From Larkinella bovis (lineage in GTDB: Bacteria > Bacteroidota > Bacteroidia > Cytophagales > Spirosomataceae): a stretch of DNA of 64,000 bases. A program made the translations under genes and the position numbers. Each line of letters begins with the position of its first letter. Positions within the stretch are counted from its first letter, which is position 1. The DNA lies in contig NZ_JBHSMA010000001.1 of assembly GCF_042655385.1 (NCBI RefSeq), forward strand, positions 1,550,001-1,614,000. The letters run 5' to 3'. This document shows positions 9,367-18,432 of this stretch, piece by piece. The notes beneath the pieces were generated by a model. That model was not told where the DNA came from, did no database searches, and worked only from the letters and a program-made list of their open reading frames with translations.

Positions 9367-10344
9367 ATGATCACCTTCTTAACCGTTTGCACGATCCGAC
9401 AACTCCCCCAGGCGCTGGCCCTGGGCGAAAGCCTGAAACGGCACCATGCCACCGAGGAATTCTTGATTGGATTGTGCGATGATGAACGGCAGCTTCCGGC
9501 GGGTTTTCAGGCACCATTTCCGATTCTCTTTCTCACGGAACTTTCAATTCCGAATCAGGAAGTGCTTTCGCAGCAATACACCCCGGCCGAATTTGTAGCG
9601 GCCTGCAAACCCCTTTTTATCCAGTACGTTTACCAGCAGCGGGGGCAAAGCGACCGGGTGATATACCTTGATCCATCCATTTATCTGTACCAGCCGCTGC
9701 ATGAGCTGACCAACCGGTACGCCGATGCCACGCTGCTGCTCACACCCCATCTCCTCAAACCGTTGGTTGACCGGGCGTTTCCGGATGAAAAATATTTTCA
9801 GAACATCGGGTTATACAGTTCCGGTTTTCTCGGCCTGCGCCGGACCCCCGAAACCGCCCGGTTTTTAGACTGGTGGAGCCAGCGGGTTCCCGAACGGGCT
9901 TTTGCCCAGCCGTGCGACGGCATGTACACCGATCAGATCTGGCTGATGCTGACGCCCGGCTTGTTCGAAGGGGTGACCATTGTAAAAAACCCCGGCTGGC
10001 ATCTGGGCATCTGGAACCTTCACGAACGCACGCTCCCCGAAGCTGCCGGACCGGTTTTTCTGAATTACAAAGGATTAGCCGATCAGGAAGGGGATTTCCA
10101 GGCCCAGACCCGGGTTCGGCTTTCTACCTATCCGGTGATCAAAAACCTGCTCCGGGATTACCAAAACCGGGTGCATTCGTTCAACCGGGCCGGGCTATCA
10201 ACGTCGCTGGACGCCATTGCTCCGGCGTATGGCCGACAACCGTTCAAACCGCCGTTGCGGGGTTGGCGGAAGAAATCCGTCGAGACAGTCCGGCAAACCA
10301 TCGAATTCATTGAAACCGTTGACATTCCCCGGAAAATGAACTAG
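9367..10344 (+). CDS. GT-A-like glycosyltransferase, paralogue of the gene at 6399
   Basis: The protein is 325 aa. It shares with the 6399 protein the N-terminal 'TVCTIRQLPQALALGESL', the 'VIYLDPSIYLYQPL' block in place of YFDPDI, 'GLYSSGFLGL', 'YTDQIWLMLTP' and 'NPGWHLGIWNLHER'. The second acidic residue of the DxD-like motif is replaced (DPS rather than DPD), so metal binding may differ. It begins 8 nt after the preceding stop. A promoter-like region follows before the next gene. Function in the polysaccharide pathway is inferred only from fold and context. Confidence 0.72.
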   Translation: MITFLTVCTIRQLPQALALGESLKRHHATEEFLIGLCDDERQLPAGFQAPFPILFLTELSIPNQEVLSQQYTPAEFVAACKPLFIQYVYQQRGQSDRVIYLDPSIYLYQPLHELTNRYADATLLLTPHLLKPLVDRAFPDEKYFQNIGLYSSGFLGLRRTPETARFLDWWSQRVPERAFAQPCDGMYTDQIWLMLTPGLFEGVTIVKNPGWHLGIWNLHERTLPEAAGPVFLNYKGLADQEGDFQAQTRVRLSTYPVIKNLLRDYQNRVHSFNRAGLSTSLDAIAPAYGRQPFKPPLRGWRKKSVETVRQTIEFIETVDIPRKMN

Positions 10345-10392
10345 GCTGCGTCTGCCGGCGACGTGCCGGATCGTTCTTCGGTAAGTTACTTC

Positions 10393-10421
10393 TTGACTAT
10401 TCTTTCTTTTCGTTATATTTG
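10393..10421 (+). promoter_or_regulatory. Bacteroidota-type promoter upstream of the O-antigen ligase/polymerase-like gene
   Basis: TATATTTG at 10414-10421 matches the -7 consensus TAnnTTTG exactly. TTG at 10393-10395 lies 18 nt upstream as a partial -33 element. The predicted transcript would begin near 10428, leaving a leader of about 75 nt before the ATG at 10504. Confidence 0.55.
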
Positions 10422-10503
10422 TACAGGCATAAAAAAAATACAATTGACTAAGCGGTTTGTTGTGGCTACGGTTGTGGCTGAAATTGCTTAAACTCCGCAT
10501 CCT

Positions 10504-11865
10504 ATGCTATCTTCTTCAAGTCTGTCCCTGTCCGATTTATTTACCTGGCGGAAGCTGCATCTGATGCGCTACGTGGTTGGTATTTTAATCGTAATTGATG
10601 GATATCCCCTGATTTTCTTTTTCAAGGAGACGTTACGGATTGCTCCGGGCAGTACGGCTTTTACAGCGGCTTTTCTGGCCCTGGGTTTCATCCTGATGAT
10701 TCCGCTGCACTTTCTGCACAAGCTTTACCGGCTCAATACCACCCTGTTAAAACAGGCGCTCCTGTTTTTCGCCGTGATTATTTTCTACATGGCATTTTAC
10801 CGCGACCAATGGTTCAAGGACGCTACGATGGACTCGATTTATTACGTCTACGTGGCCTTGTTTCTGTTCCTGCTGATCAACATTCCCAACGATATTATTG
10901 AGGTCTTTGTCCCCATTACCATTGCCTTCACCGTCGTTTCCAACCTGGCCCTCGTCTATGCCTTGTTAACGGACCCAACCTGGTCCATCGGGCAGCGGGC
11001 CGCCATTCAATACGGCGAAGGCGAGTACCGAAGCGGGAATCCGCACGTATTTGCCCGCAATGCCCTGATGAGTGTGGTGGCCTGTGGCATATGGGCATTC
11101 CGGCCGCAGACGTCGTTCATTCCCCGCATTCTGACGCTGTTTGCCAGTGTATTCGGGATGGGTATTCTGGTTATGACCCAAACCCGTTCCAGCATTGTTG
11201 CCTTGATTCTGATCATCGGGCTGTTTTTACTGTTTAACATTCGCCCCCGTCAGATCAAAATGGCCGTCAGGGGATTATTCAAGCCCGCTTCATTAGCCCT
11301 GCTCGCGGTAATGTTCATCGGGATTTCGGTCTTCATGAAGCGGAATGGGGATCTAATTGCGGTTTTATACGGGTATGCCGTTGCGTTTATTGAACGGAAC
11401 CTGGAAAACGTTTACGCCATTCTCGGGATCAAGATCCAGAATCAGTTTGCGGCCTCGCTGGATGCGTCGGCCGGCAACCGGGCCACCAGTTTTCAGTATC
11501 TCCAGAACGTTATTGAAGGCCACTTTCACGTCATCTTAGTGGGTCAGGGTTACAAGTCTACGTACCTGGATGTGCCGTTGATGGAGGCCCTGATCAACCA
11601 CGGCATTCCCGGTTTTGTAACATTTGCGGCATTCTGCTTTTCAACGCTGTTCTATTGCCTGAAGTCGATGCGCGACAACCCTGATCCGCTGTCGATATTT
11701 CTATCGTATTTTTTCATCATGTTATTCGTGCAGTTGTTTACCAACGGGCGACCGTACGAAATTTCGTTCTGGCATCCCTTCTGTCTGATGATTCGTTTTC
11801 TGGGTATTAGCCATCTTTACCCACCCAATCTTCGAAGCGAACCCGTGCTTGCTCCGGCCGCCTGA
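10504..11865 (+). CDS. O-antigen ligase/polymerase-like membrane protein (Wzy/WaaL family)
   Basis: The protein is 453 aa and almost wholly hydrophobic, with about eleven predicted membrane segments and one large extracytoplasmic loop in the second half. The segment 'VMTQTRSSIVALILI' is the recurrent 'TxSR(S/G)' helix start of the Wzy_C/O-antigen ligase family. These proteins act at the periplasmic face, joining undecaprenyl-linked repeat units or transferring glycan to an acceptor. Polymerase and ligase cannot be separated from sequence alone. It probably has its own promoter (10414). Confidence 0.8.
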   Translation: MLSSSSLSLSDLFTWRKLHLMRYVVGILIVIDGYPLIFFFKETLRIAPGSTAFTAAFLALGFILMIPLHFLHKLYRLNTTLLKQALLFFAVIIFYMAFYRDQWFKDATMDSIYYVYVALFLFLLINIPNDIIEVFVPITIAFTVVSNLALVYALLTDPTWSIGQRAAIQYGEGEYRSGNPHVFARNALMSVVACGIWAFRPQTSFIPRILTLFASVFGMGILVMTQTRSSIVALILIIGLFLLFNIRPRQIKMAVRGLFKPASLALLAVMFIGISVFMKRNGDLIAVLYGYAVAFIERNLENVYAILGIKIQNQFAASLDASAGNRATSFQYLQNVIEGHFHVILVGQGYKSTYLDVPLMEALINHGIPGFVTFAAFCFSTLFYCLKSMRDNPDPLSIFLSYFFIMLFVQLFTNGRPYEISFWHPFCLMIRFLGISHLYPPNLRSEPVLAPAA

Positions 11866-11883
11866 GATTGACATCCCATCTCT

Positions 11884-13044
11884 ATGAAGATTCTGATTGT
11901 TCACAACATTCTGTGGGCACACTACAAGGCTACGGTTTTTAGCGAGTTGAACCGGATCGCTCCGCACTATAAAGGCCAGGTTCACGTGCTGCAAATTGCC
12001 CGTAGCGAACAATCCCGGGCGCTGATGGGGAAACCGGAGCAATTACCGGATCAGTATAGTTACGAATTGCTGTTTGATACCTTCATTGAGCAAATCAGTA
12101 CGTCGGCCAAAACCAGGGCCCTGGTTCAACGAATGCGCGCCTACCGACCCGATGTTCTTTTACTGACCGGGTATTACGATCCCGCCCAGATTGTGTTGAT
12201 GCTGCTCGCCAAACTCAGCGGGATCCGGGTGATCATTCAAACCGAATCGTCGCCGGTCGATCAGGTTCGGAGCGGACTGAAAGAATGGGTAAAGCGACGA
12301 ATCGTCGCCCTGGCCGACGGTTTTTTCTGCTTTGGCAGTCCGCAGGCCGACTACCTGCTCCAGTTGGGTGTCCGCCCCGACCGGATTCTGGTAAAAAACA
12401 ACGCGGTGGTTGACAACGCCCACTTACGGAATACCTACAACCGCTCGCTCCCTTCGCGCTCCGTTAACCAGGAGACGCTTGGGATAAAACCGCTCAATTT
12501 CATCTATGTGGGCCGGCTGGCAACGGAAAAAAACCTTCCGATGCTGATCGACTCCTTTGCGCAGGCACGCCGGCAACAACCGGCCGCAACGGAATGGGGG
12601 TTGCTGCTGTTGGGCGACGGCCCGCAGAAAGCAGTGCTGCAAGACCAGATCGATCGGCTCGGCCTCCAGTCGTCCGTCAAAATTCTGCCAACTCAACCCT
12701 GGTACCGGGTTCCGGAAACGCTGGCCCTGGCCGATGTCCTGGTGCTACCCAGTCTGTCGGAACCCTGGGGACTGGTGGTCAATGAAGCCATGGCCTGTGG
12801 CCTGCCGGTAGTGGTCTCCAATCGGTGTGGCTGCGCGGCGGATCTGGTACAAAACGGCCAGAATGGGTTTACATTTGACCCGCTCCGGCCGGACGAGTTG
12901 ACCAGCCACCTGCATACATTCATGGCCAATCAGGTCAATCGGGTGGCGATGGGCCTGCGCTCCGAACAAATCATTGCCCGTTTTGACCCGCCTACGGTGG
13001 GGAAGGAAATGATGGAAGGATTTGTGAAAGTGGCCCGGACTTAG
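11884..13044 (+). CDS. Glycosyltransferase family 4 (GT-B)
   Basis: The protein is 386 aa. The N-terminal acceptor domain opens 'MKILIVHNILWAHYKATVF'. The C-terminal domain shows 'FIYVGRLATEKNLPMLIDSF', 'LLGDGPQKAVLQDQ' and the EX7E donor-phosphate motif in LSEPWGLVVNEAMACGLPVV, with glutamates at about 293 and 301. It acts in the cytosol on lipid-linked acceptors using a nucleotide-sugar donor. It follows the ligase/polymerase gene by 18 nt and precedes another GT4 by 17 nt, so the three are probably co-transcribed. Confidence 0.9.
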   Translation: MKILIVHNILWAHYKATVFSELNRIAPHYKGQVHVLQIARSEQSRALMGKPEQLPDQYSYELLFDTFIEQISTSAKTRALVQRMRAYRPDVLLLTGYYDPAQIVLMLLAKLSGIRVIIQTESSPVDQVRSGLKEWVKRRIVALADGFFCFGSPQADYLLQLGVRPDRILVKNNAVVDNAHLRNTYNRSLPSRSVNQETLGIKPLNFIYVGRLATEKNLPMLIDSFAQARRQQPAATEWGLLLLGDGPQKAVLQDQIDRLGLQSSVKILPTQPWYRVPETLALADVLVLPSLSEPWGLVVNEAMACGLPVVVSNRCGCAADLVQNGQNGFTFDPLRPDELTSHLHTFMANQVNRVAMGLRSEQIIARFDPPTVGKEMMEGFVKVART

Positions 13045-13061
13045 TTATTTCGACCCAACGT

Positions 13062-14237
13062 ATGCGAATCCTCCACGTTTGTGCTTATACCTGGTCCATT
13101 GGGGGACCCGCCCGGATGATTTACGACCACACGCAGTTTGCCGTGTCGAACGGTCATCAGGTCGATATTGTAAGTCCGATGTCGCCCGGGGACGAGCTTT
13201 ATCCGGCACCGGAAGGCAGCCGGGTCATTCCTTTCCTGCGTACTCCGGTTATTAGCCGGTTTTTCCGCGAAGTTTCACTCGGTTTGTACGAATACCTGAA
13301 AAAACATAGCGGAGACTATGACATCATCCACTGCCACGGTTTGTGGCATTTCGGGAGTATCGCGCCGTTTCTGGTCAACAAAACCGTCCCCAAAGTAATT
13401 ACCGTCCACGGGGTTCTGGACCCCTGGGCGCTGCAGCAAAGTCGCTGGAAAAAGCGACTGATGGATGCGCTGATGCAGAGAAAATTCATGGCGCGGGCGG
13501 ACCTGATCCATGTTCTCAACGAAGACGAGCGACTGGATGTGGAACGTTATCTGGGGTATCAGTCGCCCCGGGTCGTGCTGATACCGAACGGTATCCAGGT
13601 AGCCGACTTCGCCAATTTACCCCCACGCGGGCAATTCCGGACGGAGTTCGGCCTCCCTGCCGATCAGCGAATTATTCTGTTTATGAGTCGGTTGAACCAT
13701 AAAAAAGGACTTGATTTACTCTTACCCGCCTTTCAACGGTATTGCCGTCAGCACGACGATGCGGTCCTCGTGCTGGCCGGGCCGGACGACGGTTTTCAGC
13801 AACAGGCCGAGCAGTTTGTTCGTCAGCAGGGTCTGGAAAAAAAGATTCGGCTCGTCGGCATGCTGACGGGCGAAACCAAGTTAGCGGCTCTGGCGGCTGC
13901 CGATGTCTTCGTGCTACCCTCCTACTCCGAAGGCTTGTCGATGGCCGTACTGGAAGCCATGGCTGCGGGCGTGCCCGCGCTGATTTCCGACCGGGTGGGC
14001 CTGGGCCGTGCGGTGGGTGAGCTACAGGCCGCCTGTCTGACCGAACTGAATCCGGATTCGATCCACGAAAACCTGATGAAAGTACTTCACACGCCCGATT
14101 ACGCGGAAACGCTACGCAGGAACGCCCGGCAACTCGTTCAGGCCCGGTACGAAATCAACGTCGTGGCGGGTCAGTTGCTTCAGCAATACACCCTGCTTGT
14201 CAATTCCCGTCAACGCACAGAATCCCGTTTTGCATGA
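13062..14237 (+). CDS. Glycosyltransferase family 4 (GT-B)
   Basis: The protein is 391 aa. It starts 'MRILHVCAYTWSIGGPARM', with the glycine-rich loop of GT4 enzymes. The donor domain has 'ILFMSRLNHKKGLDLLLPAF', 'LVLAGPDDGF', 'VGMLTGETK' and the EX7E motif in YSEGLSMAVLEAMAAGVPAL (glutamates about 290 and 298). The gene overlaps the next one by four bases (ATGA at 14234). The set of motifs resembles mannosyl- or galactosyl-transferases of exopolysaccharide loci, but sugar specificity is not readable. Confidence 0.9.
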   Translation: MRILHVCAYTWSIGGPARMIYDHTQFAVSNGHQVDIVSPMSPGDELYPAPEGSRVIPFLRTPVISRFFREVSLGLYEYLKKHSGDYDIIHCHGLWHFGSIAPFLVNKTVPKVITVHGVLDPWALQQSRWKKRLMDALMQRKFMARADLIHVLNEDERLDVERYLGYQSPRVVLIPNGIQVADFANLPPRGQFRTEFGLPADQRIILFMSRLNHKKGLDLLLPAFQRYCRQHDDAVLVLAGPDDGFQQQAEQFVRQQGLEKKIRLVGMLTGETKLAALAAADVFVLPSYSEGLSMAVLEAMAAGVPALISDRVGLGRAVGELQAACLTELNPDSIHENLMKVLHTPDYAETLRRNARQLVQARYEINVVAGQLLQQYTLLVNSRQRTESRFA

Positions 14238-15157
14238 GTAGCATCTCCGCCATTATCCTGACGCACAACGAAGAGAAACACATTGGTCGGTGTATTGCCA
14301 GCCTGCTGCCTTTTACGAAGGAAATTTTTATCGTCGATTCTTTTTCCACCGACCAGACTGTCGAAATTGCCCGGTCAATGGGCGCCGTCGTGGCCCAGAA
14401 TCCCTGGGTGAATTACGCCACCCAATTCAACTACGGAATCCAGCATACGCCTTTTAAAACGAGCTGGCTGATGCGGATGGATGCGGACGAATACGTGCTG
14501 CCCGAACTGGCGGCTGAAATTAATAACCGACTGACTACCCTGCCCGACGACGTAAGCGGTATTTACGTGAAACGACGGGTTATGTTCATGAATCGCTGGA
14601 TGCGGCACGGGGCTTACTATCCGATCTGGCTGCTTCGGCTCTGGCGCAACGGGCAGGGTATTTGCGAAGAAACCTGGATGGACGAACACATCAAGTTGTC
14701 GACCGGGCGTTCCATCCAGTTCGCGCACGACATTGTCGATCATAACCTGAATAATTTAACCTGGTGGACTCAGAAACATAATCTGTACGCCATTCGGGAA
14801 GTGATCGATATTTTAAATATGCGTTATAACTTTGATGAATCGATCCGGGTTGAACCAAAATTCTTTGGAACTCAGGAACAACGCAAACGGTATCTGAAAG
14901 TGAAGTATGCATCCTTGCCCTTGTTTACGCGCCCGCTGGTGTACTTTTTTTACCGGTATTTCGTGCGGCTGGGATTGCTCGACGGGCGACCCGGTTTGAT
15001 GTGGCATTTTTTGCAGGGCCTCTGGTACCGGTTTCTGGTCGATGCCAAGCTGTACGAAGTCTACCACCGGGTCGGCACGGATAAACAGGCCATCATTGAT
15101 TTTTTCCGAACCGAATATGGAAAAGACCTCCTGGCGGAGCGACCGGGTCAGCACTGA
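14234..15157 (+). CDS. Glycosyltransferase family 2 (WaaE/KdtX-like)
   Basis: The protein is 307 aa, opening 'SAIILTHNEEKHIGRCI' and 'IFIVDSFSTDQTVEIA', with the metal-binding 'LMRMDADEYV' near residue 82. This pattern (THNEE, DSxSTDxT, DADE) is that of the GT2 subgroup containing WaaE/KdtX. The C-terminus is tyrosine-rich with one hydrophobic stretch (LVYFFYRYFVRLGLL), possibly membrane-associating. It overlaps the acetyltransferase that follows by 41 nt. The acceptor is probably a lipid-linked glycan. Confidence 0.88.
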   Translation: MSSISAIILTHNEEKHIGRCIASLLPFTKEIFIVDSFSTDQTVEIARSMGAVVAQNPWVNYATQFNYGIQHTPFKTSWLMRMDADEYVLPELAAEINNRLTTLPDDVSGIYVKRRVMFMNRWMRHGAYYPIWLLRLWRNGQGICEETWMDEHIKLSTGRSIQFAHDIVDHNLNNLTWWTQKHNLYAIREVIDILNMRYNFDESIRVEPKFFGTQEQRKRYLKVKYASLPLFTRPLVYFFYRYFVRLGLLDGRPGLMWHFLQGLWYRFLVDAKLYEVYHRVGTDKQAIIDFFRTEYGKDLLAERPGQH

Positions 15158-15692
15158 CCTGTCGGTGTACGATAATAGCTGGTGGAGCCCCGGCCCGAAA
15201 TGGAAAATTGTGCTCTGGTTTCTGGTCAGTTCGGTAACGATCAATTCGTATTTGCCGCTGCCCATGTCGTTCAAAAAATGGATTTTGCGGCTTTTTGGCG
15301 CTAAAATTGGCAGCGGTTTTGCCATCAAGCCCAAAGTCAATATCAAATTTCCGTGGCTGCTGACCATCGGGAACCACGTCTGGATGGGCGAAGAAGTCTG
15401 GATCGACAACCTGGCCCCGGTCACCATCGGCGATCACGTCTGCATTTCGCAGGGCGTCATGTTCGAAACCGGGAACCATAATTACCGGAAACGAACGTTC
15501 GACCTGTTTGTAAAACCCATTACGCTGGAAAACGGCGTCTGGCTCGGCGCCAAGTCAATCGTTTGCCCGGGGGTTACCTGCCACTCCCATTCCATTTTAG
15601 CCGTGGGTTCTGTGGCTACCTACTCACTCGACGCATACGGTATTTACCAGGGAAACCCGGCTGTCAGGGTTAAAAATCGTGAAATTGAATGA
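15117..15692 (+). CDS. WcaF-like polysaccharide O-acetyltransferase
   Basis: The start at ATG 15117 (191 aa, 'MEKTSWRSDRVSTDLSVYDN') lies inside the preceding gene; an earlier open frame is a shadow. The motifs 'WWSPGPKWKIVLWFLV', 'FGAKIGSGFAIKPKV', 'IGNHVWMGEEVWIDNL', 'GNHNYRKRTFDL' and 'GVWLGAKSIVCPGV' match the WcaF subfamily of left-handed beta-helix acetyltransferases. The histidine of GNHNY is the expected catalytic residue. WcaF-type enzymes O-acetylate exopolysaccharide repeat units with acetyl-CoA. The end overlaps the next start in ATGA. Confidence 0.88.
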   Translation: MEKTSWRSDRVSTDLSVYDNSWWSPGPKWKIVLWFLVSSVTINSYLPLPMSFKKWILRLFGAKIGSGFAIKPKVNIKFPWLLTIGNHVWMGEEVWIDNLAPVTIGDHVCISQGVMFETGNHNYRKRTFDLFVKPITLENGVWLGAKSIVCPGVTCHSHSILAVGSVATYSLDAYGIYQGNPAVRVKNREIE

Positions 15693-16444
15693 AAGTAAGC
15701 ATCATTACTGTCGTCTACAACGGAGCCGCCACGATTCGGGATGCCATCGAATCCGTGCTGAGTCAGACCTACCCCGACATTGAATACCTCGTCATCGACG
15801 GCCACTCGAAGGATAACACGACGGAGATTGTTCGCTCCTACGGGTCGCGCATCACCCGCTTCGTTTCCGAACCCGACAAGGGTCTGTACGACGCCATGAA
15901 CAAAGGAATCCGGCTGGCAACGGGCGAGGTCATCGGAATTCTCAATGCCGACGATTTTTACAAACACTCGCAGGTGGTCGAGAAAGTAGTCGACCTGTTC
16001 AAAAAGAAGAAATGTGATGCGGTTTACGGCGATGTCATCTACGTCAATCCAATCAATACGGAAAAAATCGAACGGGACTGGAAAGTGGGCGAATACAAAG
16101 AGGGTGATTTTCTGCACGGCTGGATGCCCCCCCACCCAACCTGTTTCATCAAACGGTCGGTGTATGAACGACTCGGCACCTACACCCTGGAACTCAAGAG
16201 CTCGTCGGACTACGAACTCCTGCTGCGGTTTATCCATAAACACAAAATCCGGATCAGTTACCTGGCCGAAACGCTGGTGACCATGCGGTCGGGCGGGGTC
16301 AGTAATGCGACGCTCAAAAACCGCTGGCGCGCCAACCGCGAAGACCGTCAGGCGTGGCGAATCAATGGCCTCCGTCCTTACTTTTATACACTTTTGCTTA
16401 AGCCGCTGAGAAAAATAGGACAGGTGTTACCTAAATTGTCATAA
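15689..16444 (+). CDS. Glycosyltransferase family 2
   Basis: The protein is 251 aa beginning 'MKVSIITVVYNGAATIRDAI', then 'EYLVIDGHSKDNTTEIV', 'SEPDKGLYDAMNKGI' and the metal-binding 'GILNADDFY' near residues 85-93. This is the compact single-domain GT2 form common in capsule loci, without membrane segments. Its start overlaps the acetyltransferase stop (ATGA). It is the last gene of the coupled block; 136 nt follow before the initiating transferase. Sugar specificity is unknown. Confidence 0.9.
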   Translation: MKVSIITVVYNGAATIRDAIESVLSQTYPDIEYLVIDGHSKDNTTEIVRSYGSRITRFVSEPDKGLYDAMNKGIRLATGEVIGILNADDFYKHSQVVEKVVDLFKKKKCDAVYGDVIYVNPINTEKIERDWKVGEYKEGDFLHGWMPPHPTCFIKRSVYERLGTYTLELKSSSDYELLLRFIHKHKIRISYLAETLVTMRSGGVSNATLKNRWRANREDRQAWRINGLRPYFYTLLLKPLRKIGQVLPKLS

Positions 16445-16580
16445 TTTACCTTTTTTTTGCACCTTTAAATAAATATCCGGTACCATACAGTCATTTTTAA
16501 TTGTACTAATTGCGTAAAATAGTAACATTTACTCTCTGCCTACTTGATTTATCGACCTGAATAGTTATCACACCAACCTT

Positions 16581-17789
16581 ATGAATATTGAGCTGCTTCT
16601 GTCTTATATCCAAAATAAGCTTACCGATGACCTCTTTCAACTGGGCCTTTATCAATGCCTGTTATCTTTCCTGGTAGCTTGTTTTGTGGCCGTTGTTTCC
16701 ATCCCGGTTGTTATCAAAATTTCGGAACTGAAGTTTCTTATGGAGAAGCCGGGGCACCGGAGTTCTCATAAAACCGCCACGCCAACCTTCGGTGGTATTG
16801 CCATCTTTGCGGCCATTCTTATCAGTTATTTTCTCTGGCCGGCCATCGACCAGACGGATATTTACCGCACCAACCTTTCCATTGTCGGCATGTCGATCCT
16901 GTTTTTTATCGGCATCAAAGACGATATGGTGGGCATCGACCCGAACAAAAAGATTTTCTTTCAGGTATTGCCATCGTTGATCCTGATCTTTTTCGGGAAA
17001 CTCCGGATCGACTATCTCTACGGAATCTTCGGCCTCTACCACATCAATGATGTGTTTTCGGTGCTGATTACCTGTCTGATTTTCATTACGATTATCAACG
17101 CCATCAACCTGATCGACGGGATTGATGGGCTGGCCGGGGCTATTTCTACGCTGGCCAGTCTGACCTTCGGTAGCTGGTTTCTGCTCACCAATCACTTCGC
17201 CATGGCGTGTCTGGCCTTTACGCTGGCCGGTGCGCTGATCGGTTTTCTGCGGTTCAACTTCTCGCACACCAGCAAGATTTTCATGGGCAATACCGGGTCG
17301 CTCATTCTCGGTTTTCTGCTTTCCTTTTTTGCCGTCCGGTTTATCAACCTGAACAATTCGTTCCGGTTCGACCCGACTTCGTTTTTCAACGCGCCTATTA
17401 TTGCGATTGTGGTCCTGATCGTCCCCATATTTGATACGCTGCGGGTATTTCTGGTACGGATCATGGCCGGCCGGTCACCGTTCTCCGCCGACCGGAACCA
17501 CATGCACCACATCATGATCGACAATGGCTTGTCGCACGCGGCCGCAACGGCGATTTTATGTGCGGTTTCGCTGGCCAATACGGTGCTGTTTTTCCTGTTT
17601 CACCGGGATATTTCCAATACGGTTTCGCTCTTTATCCTGATTGGTATGTTTTTTCTTTACATGGCCATCGGCGTTGTGCTGAAAATGCGCGCCCGGGTTC
17701 GGGCGATCGACAAAACGCGCCGTAAAGGACTATATGCCAGTCAGTTACTTAATGCATTCACCGGAAAAAACATTCTGCGGTATCTGTAA
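16581..17789 (+). CDS. WecA/MraY-type polyprenyl-phosphate sugar-1-phosphate transferase
   Basis: The protein is 402 aa with about eleven membrane segments. Diagnostic motifs are the cytoplasmic 'FLMEKPGHRSSHKTATPTFG', 'GIKDDMVGIDPNKKI' (Asp114-Asp115), 'AINLIDGIDGLAG' near 176, and 'SADRNHMHHIMID' near 305-316. These bind Mg and undecaprenyl phosphate in the PNPT superfamily. The enzyme moves a sugar-1-phosphate (GlcNAc-1-P in WecA) from UDP-sugar to undecaprenyl phosphate and so starts repeat-unit synthesis. It stands 136 nt apart from the coupled genes. The sugar could differ from GlcNAc. Confidence 0.9.
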   Translation: MNIELLLSYIQNKLTDDLFQLGLYQCLLSFLVACFVAVVSIPVVIKISELKFLMEKPGHRSSHKTATPTFGGIAIFAAILISYFLWPAIDQTDIYRTNLSIVGMSILFFIGIKDDMVGIDPNKKIFFQVLPSLILIFFGKLRIDYLYGIFGLYHINDVFSVLITCLIFITIINAINLIDGIDGLAGAISTLASLTFGSWFLLTNHFAMACLAFTLAGALIGFLRFNFSHTSKIFMGNTGSLILGFLLSFFAVRFINLNNSFRFDPTSFFNAPIIAIVVLIVPIFDTLRVFLVRIMAGRSPFSADRNHMHHIMIDNGLSHAAATAILCAVSLANTVLFFLFHRDISNTVSLFILIGMFFLYMAIGVVLKMRARVRAIDKTRRKGLYASQLLNAFTGKNILRYL

Positions 17790-17868
17790 AATCGCTGGGT
17801 GCCGGAACTATGCCCAACAATCCCCGCGGCAGGTTGTTATACTTCCATAATCAGAAGATGCATCTATT

Positions 17869-18177
17869 ATGGAAAAGCCGCAAACGGGAAAACAGGATTC
17901 CGAATCCGCTGAACCCATCCAAAACCGCCGAAACAGTACCCCGGACGACCCGGATCAATTGCCTCCCCTTTCCGATGCCGATACCGCTCCCATGTACACC
18001 GATCTGGGCTTAGGTTCTGAAGATCCGTACAACAAAGGTGGTGACGAAGCGACCGATACCTTATTGTACACCGATACGCATACGGCCATTAATACGGCCG
18101 AAAACCGGTCAAATTCGCTGGCGTACGAAGGCGATATCGATGATCTGACGATGGAAATTGAGCCCGATGAAAAATAA
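17869..18177 (+). CDS. Small acidic, probably disordered hypothetical protein
   Basis: This is a 102-aa frame rich in Asp, Glu, Asn, Ser and Thr, with no hydrophobic core, signal peptide or Cys. Two related stretches, 'MYTDLGLG' and 'LLYTDTHTAI', hint at a short internal repeat. I do not recognise a family. It sits alone between the phosphoglycosyltransferase and a terminator, in a convergent position with the FNR-like gene. Codon use looks coding, with the GC-rich third positions of its neighbours, but coding status is less certain than for the flanking genes. Confidence 0.55.
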   Translation: MEKPQTGKQDSESAEPIQNRRNSTPDDPDQLPPLSDADTAPMYTDLGLGSEDPYNKGGDEATDTLLYTDTHTAINTAENRSNSLAYEGDIDDLTMEIEPDEK

Positions 18178-18317
18178 GGCCGGCTGGTTTGCGAAAAAAA
18201 CCGTCTGATTTTAAACAATTGTTTCGCGAGCTGGTTTTATAGACAGTAATTGCTGATAGACGGGGATGCTGTGAAAGGCACCTGATTGCAAAAATAACCG
18301 GCTGTTAAGCAATAGTA

Positions 18318-18347
18318 AAAGCCAGGTGACTCCGGTCGTCTGGCTTT
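18318..18347. terminator. Stem-loop between convergent genes
   Basis: AAAGCCAG (18318-18325) pairs perfectly with CTGGCTTT (18340-18347) around a 14-nt loop, followed by CCTTTT on the + strand. It lies between the end of the small acidic gene and the end of the FNR-like gene, so it could stop transcripts from the left and, less well, from the right. Confidence 0.6.
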
Positions 18348-18432
18348 CCTTTTGGCTTCCGCCCCCGCAAAACCGGGTGGCACCGAATCTGATCCCTCAC
18401 AACCAGCCTTCATGCCGGTTTTGAGTTATGCG

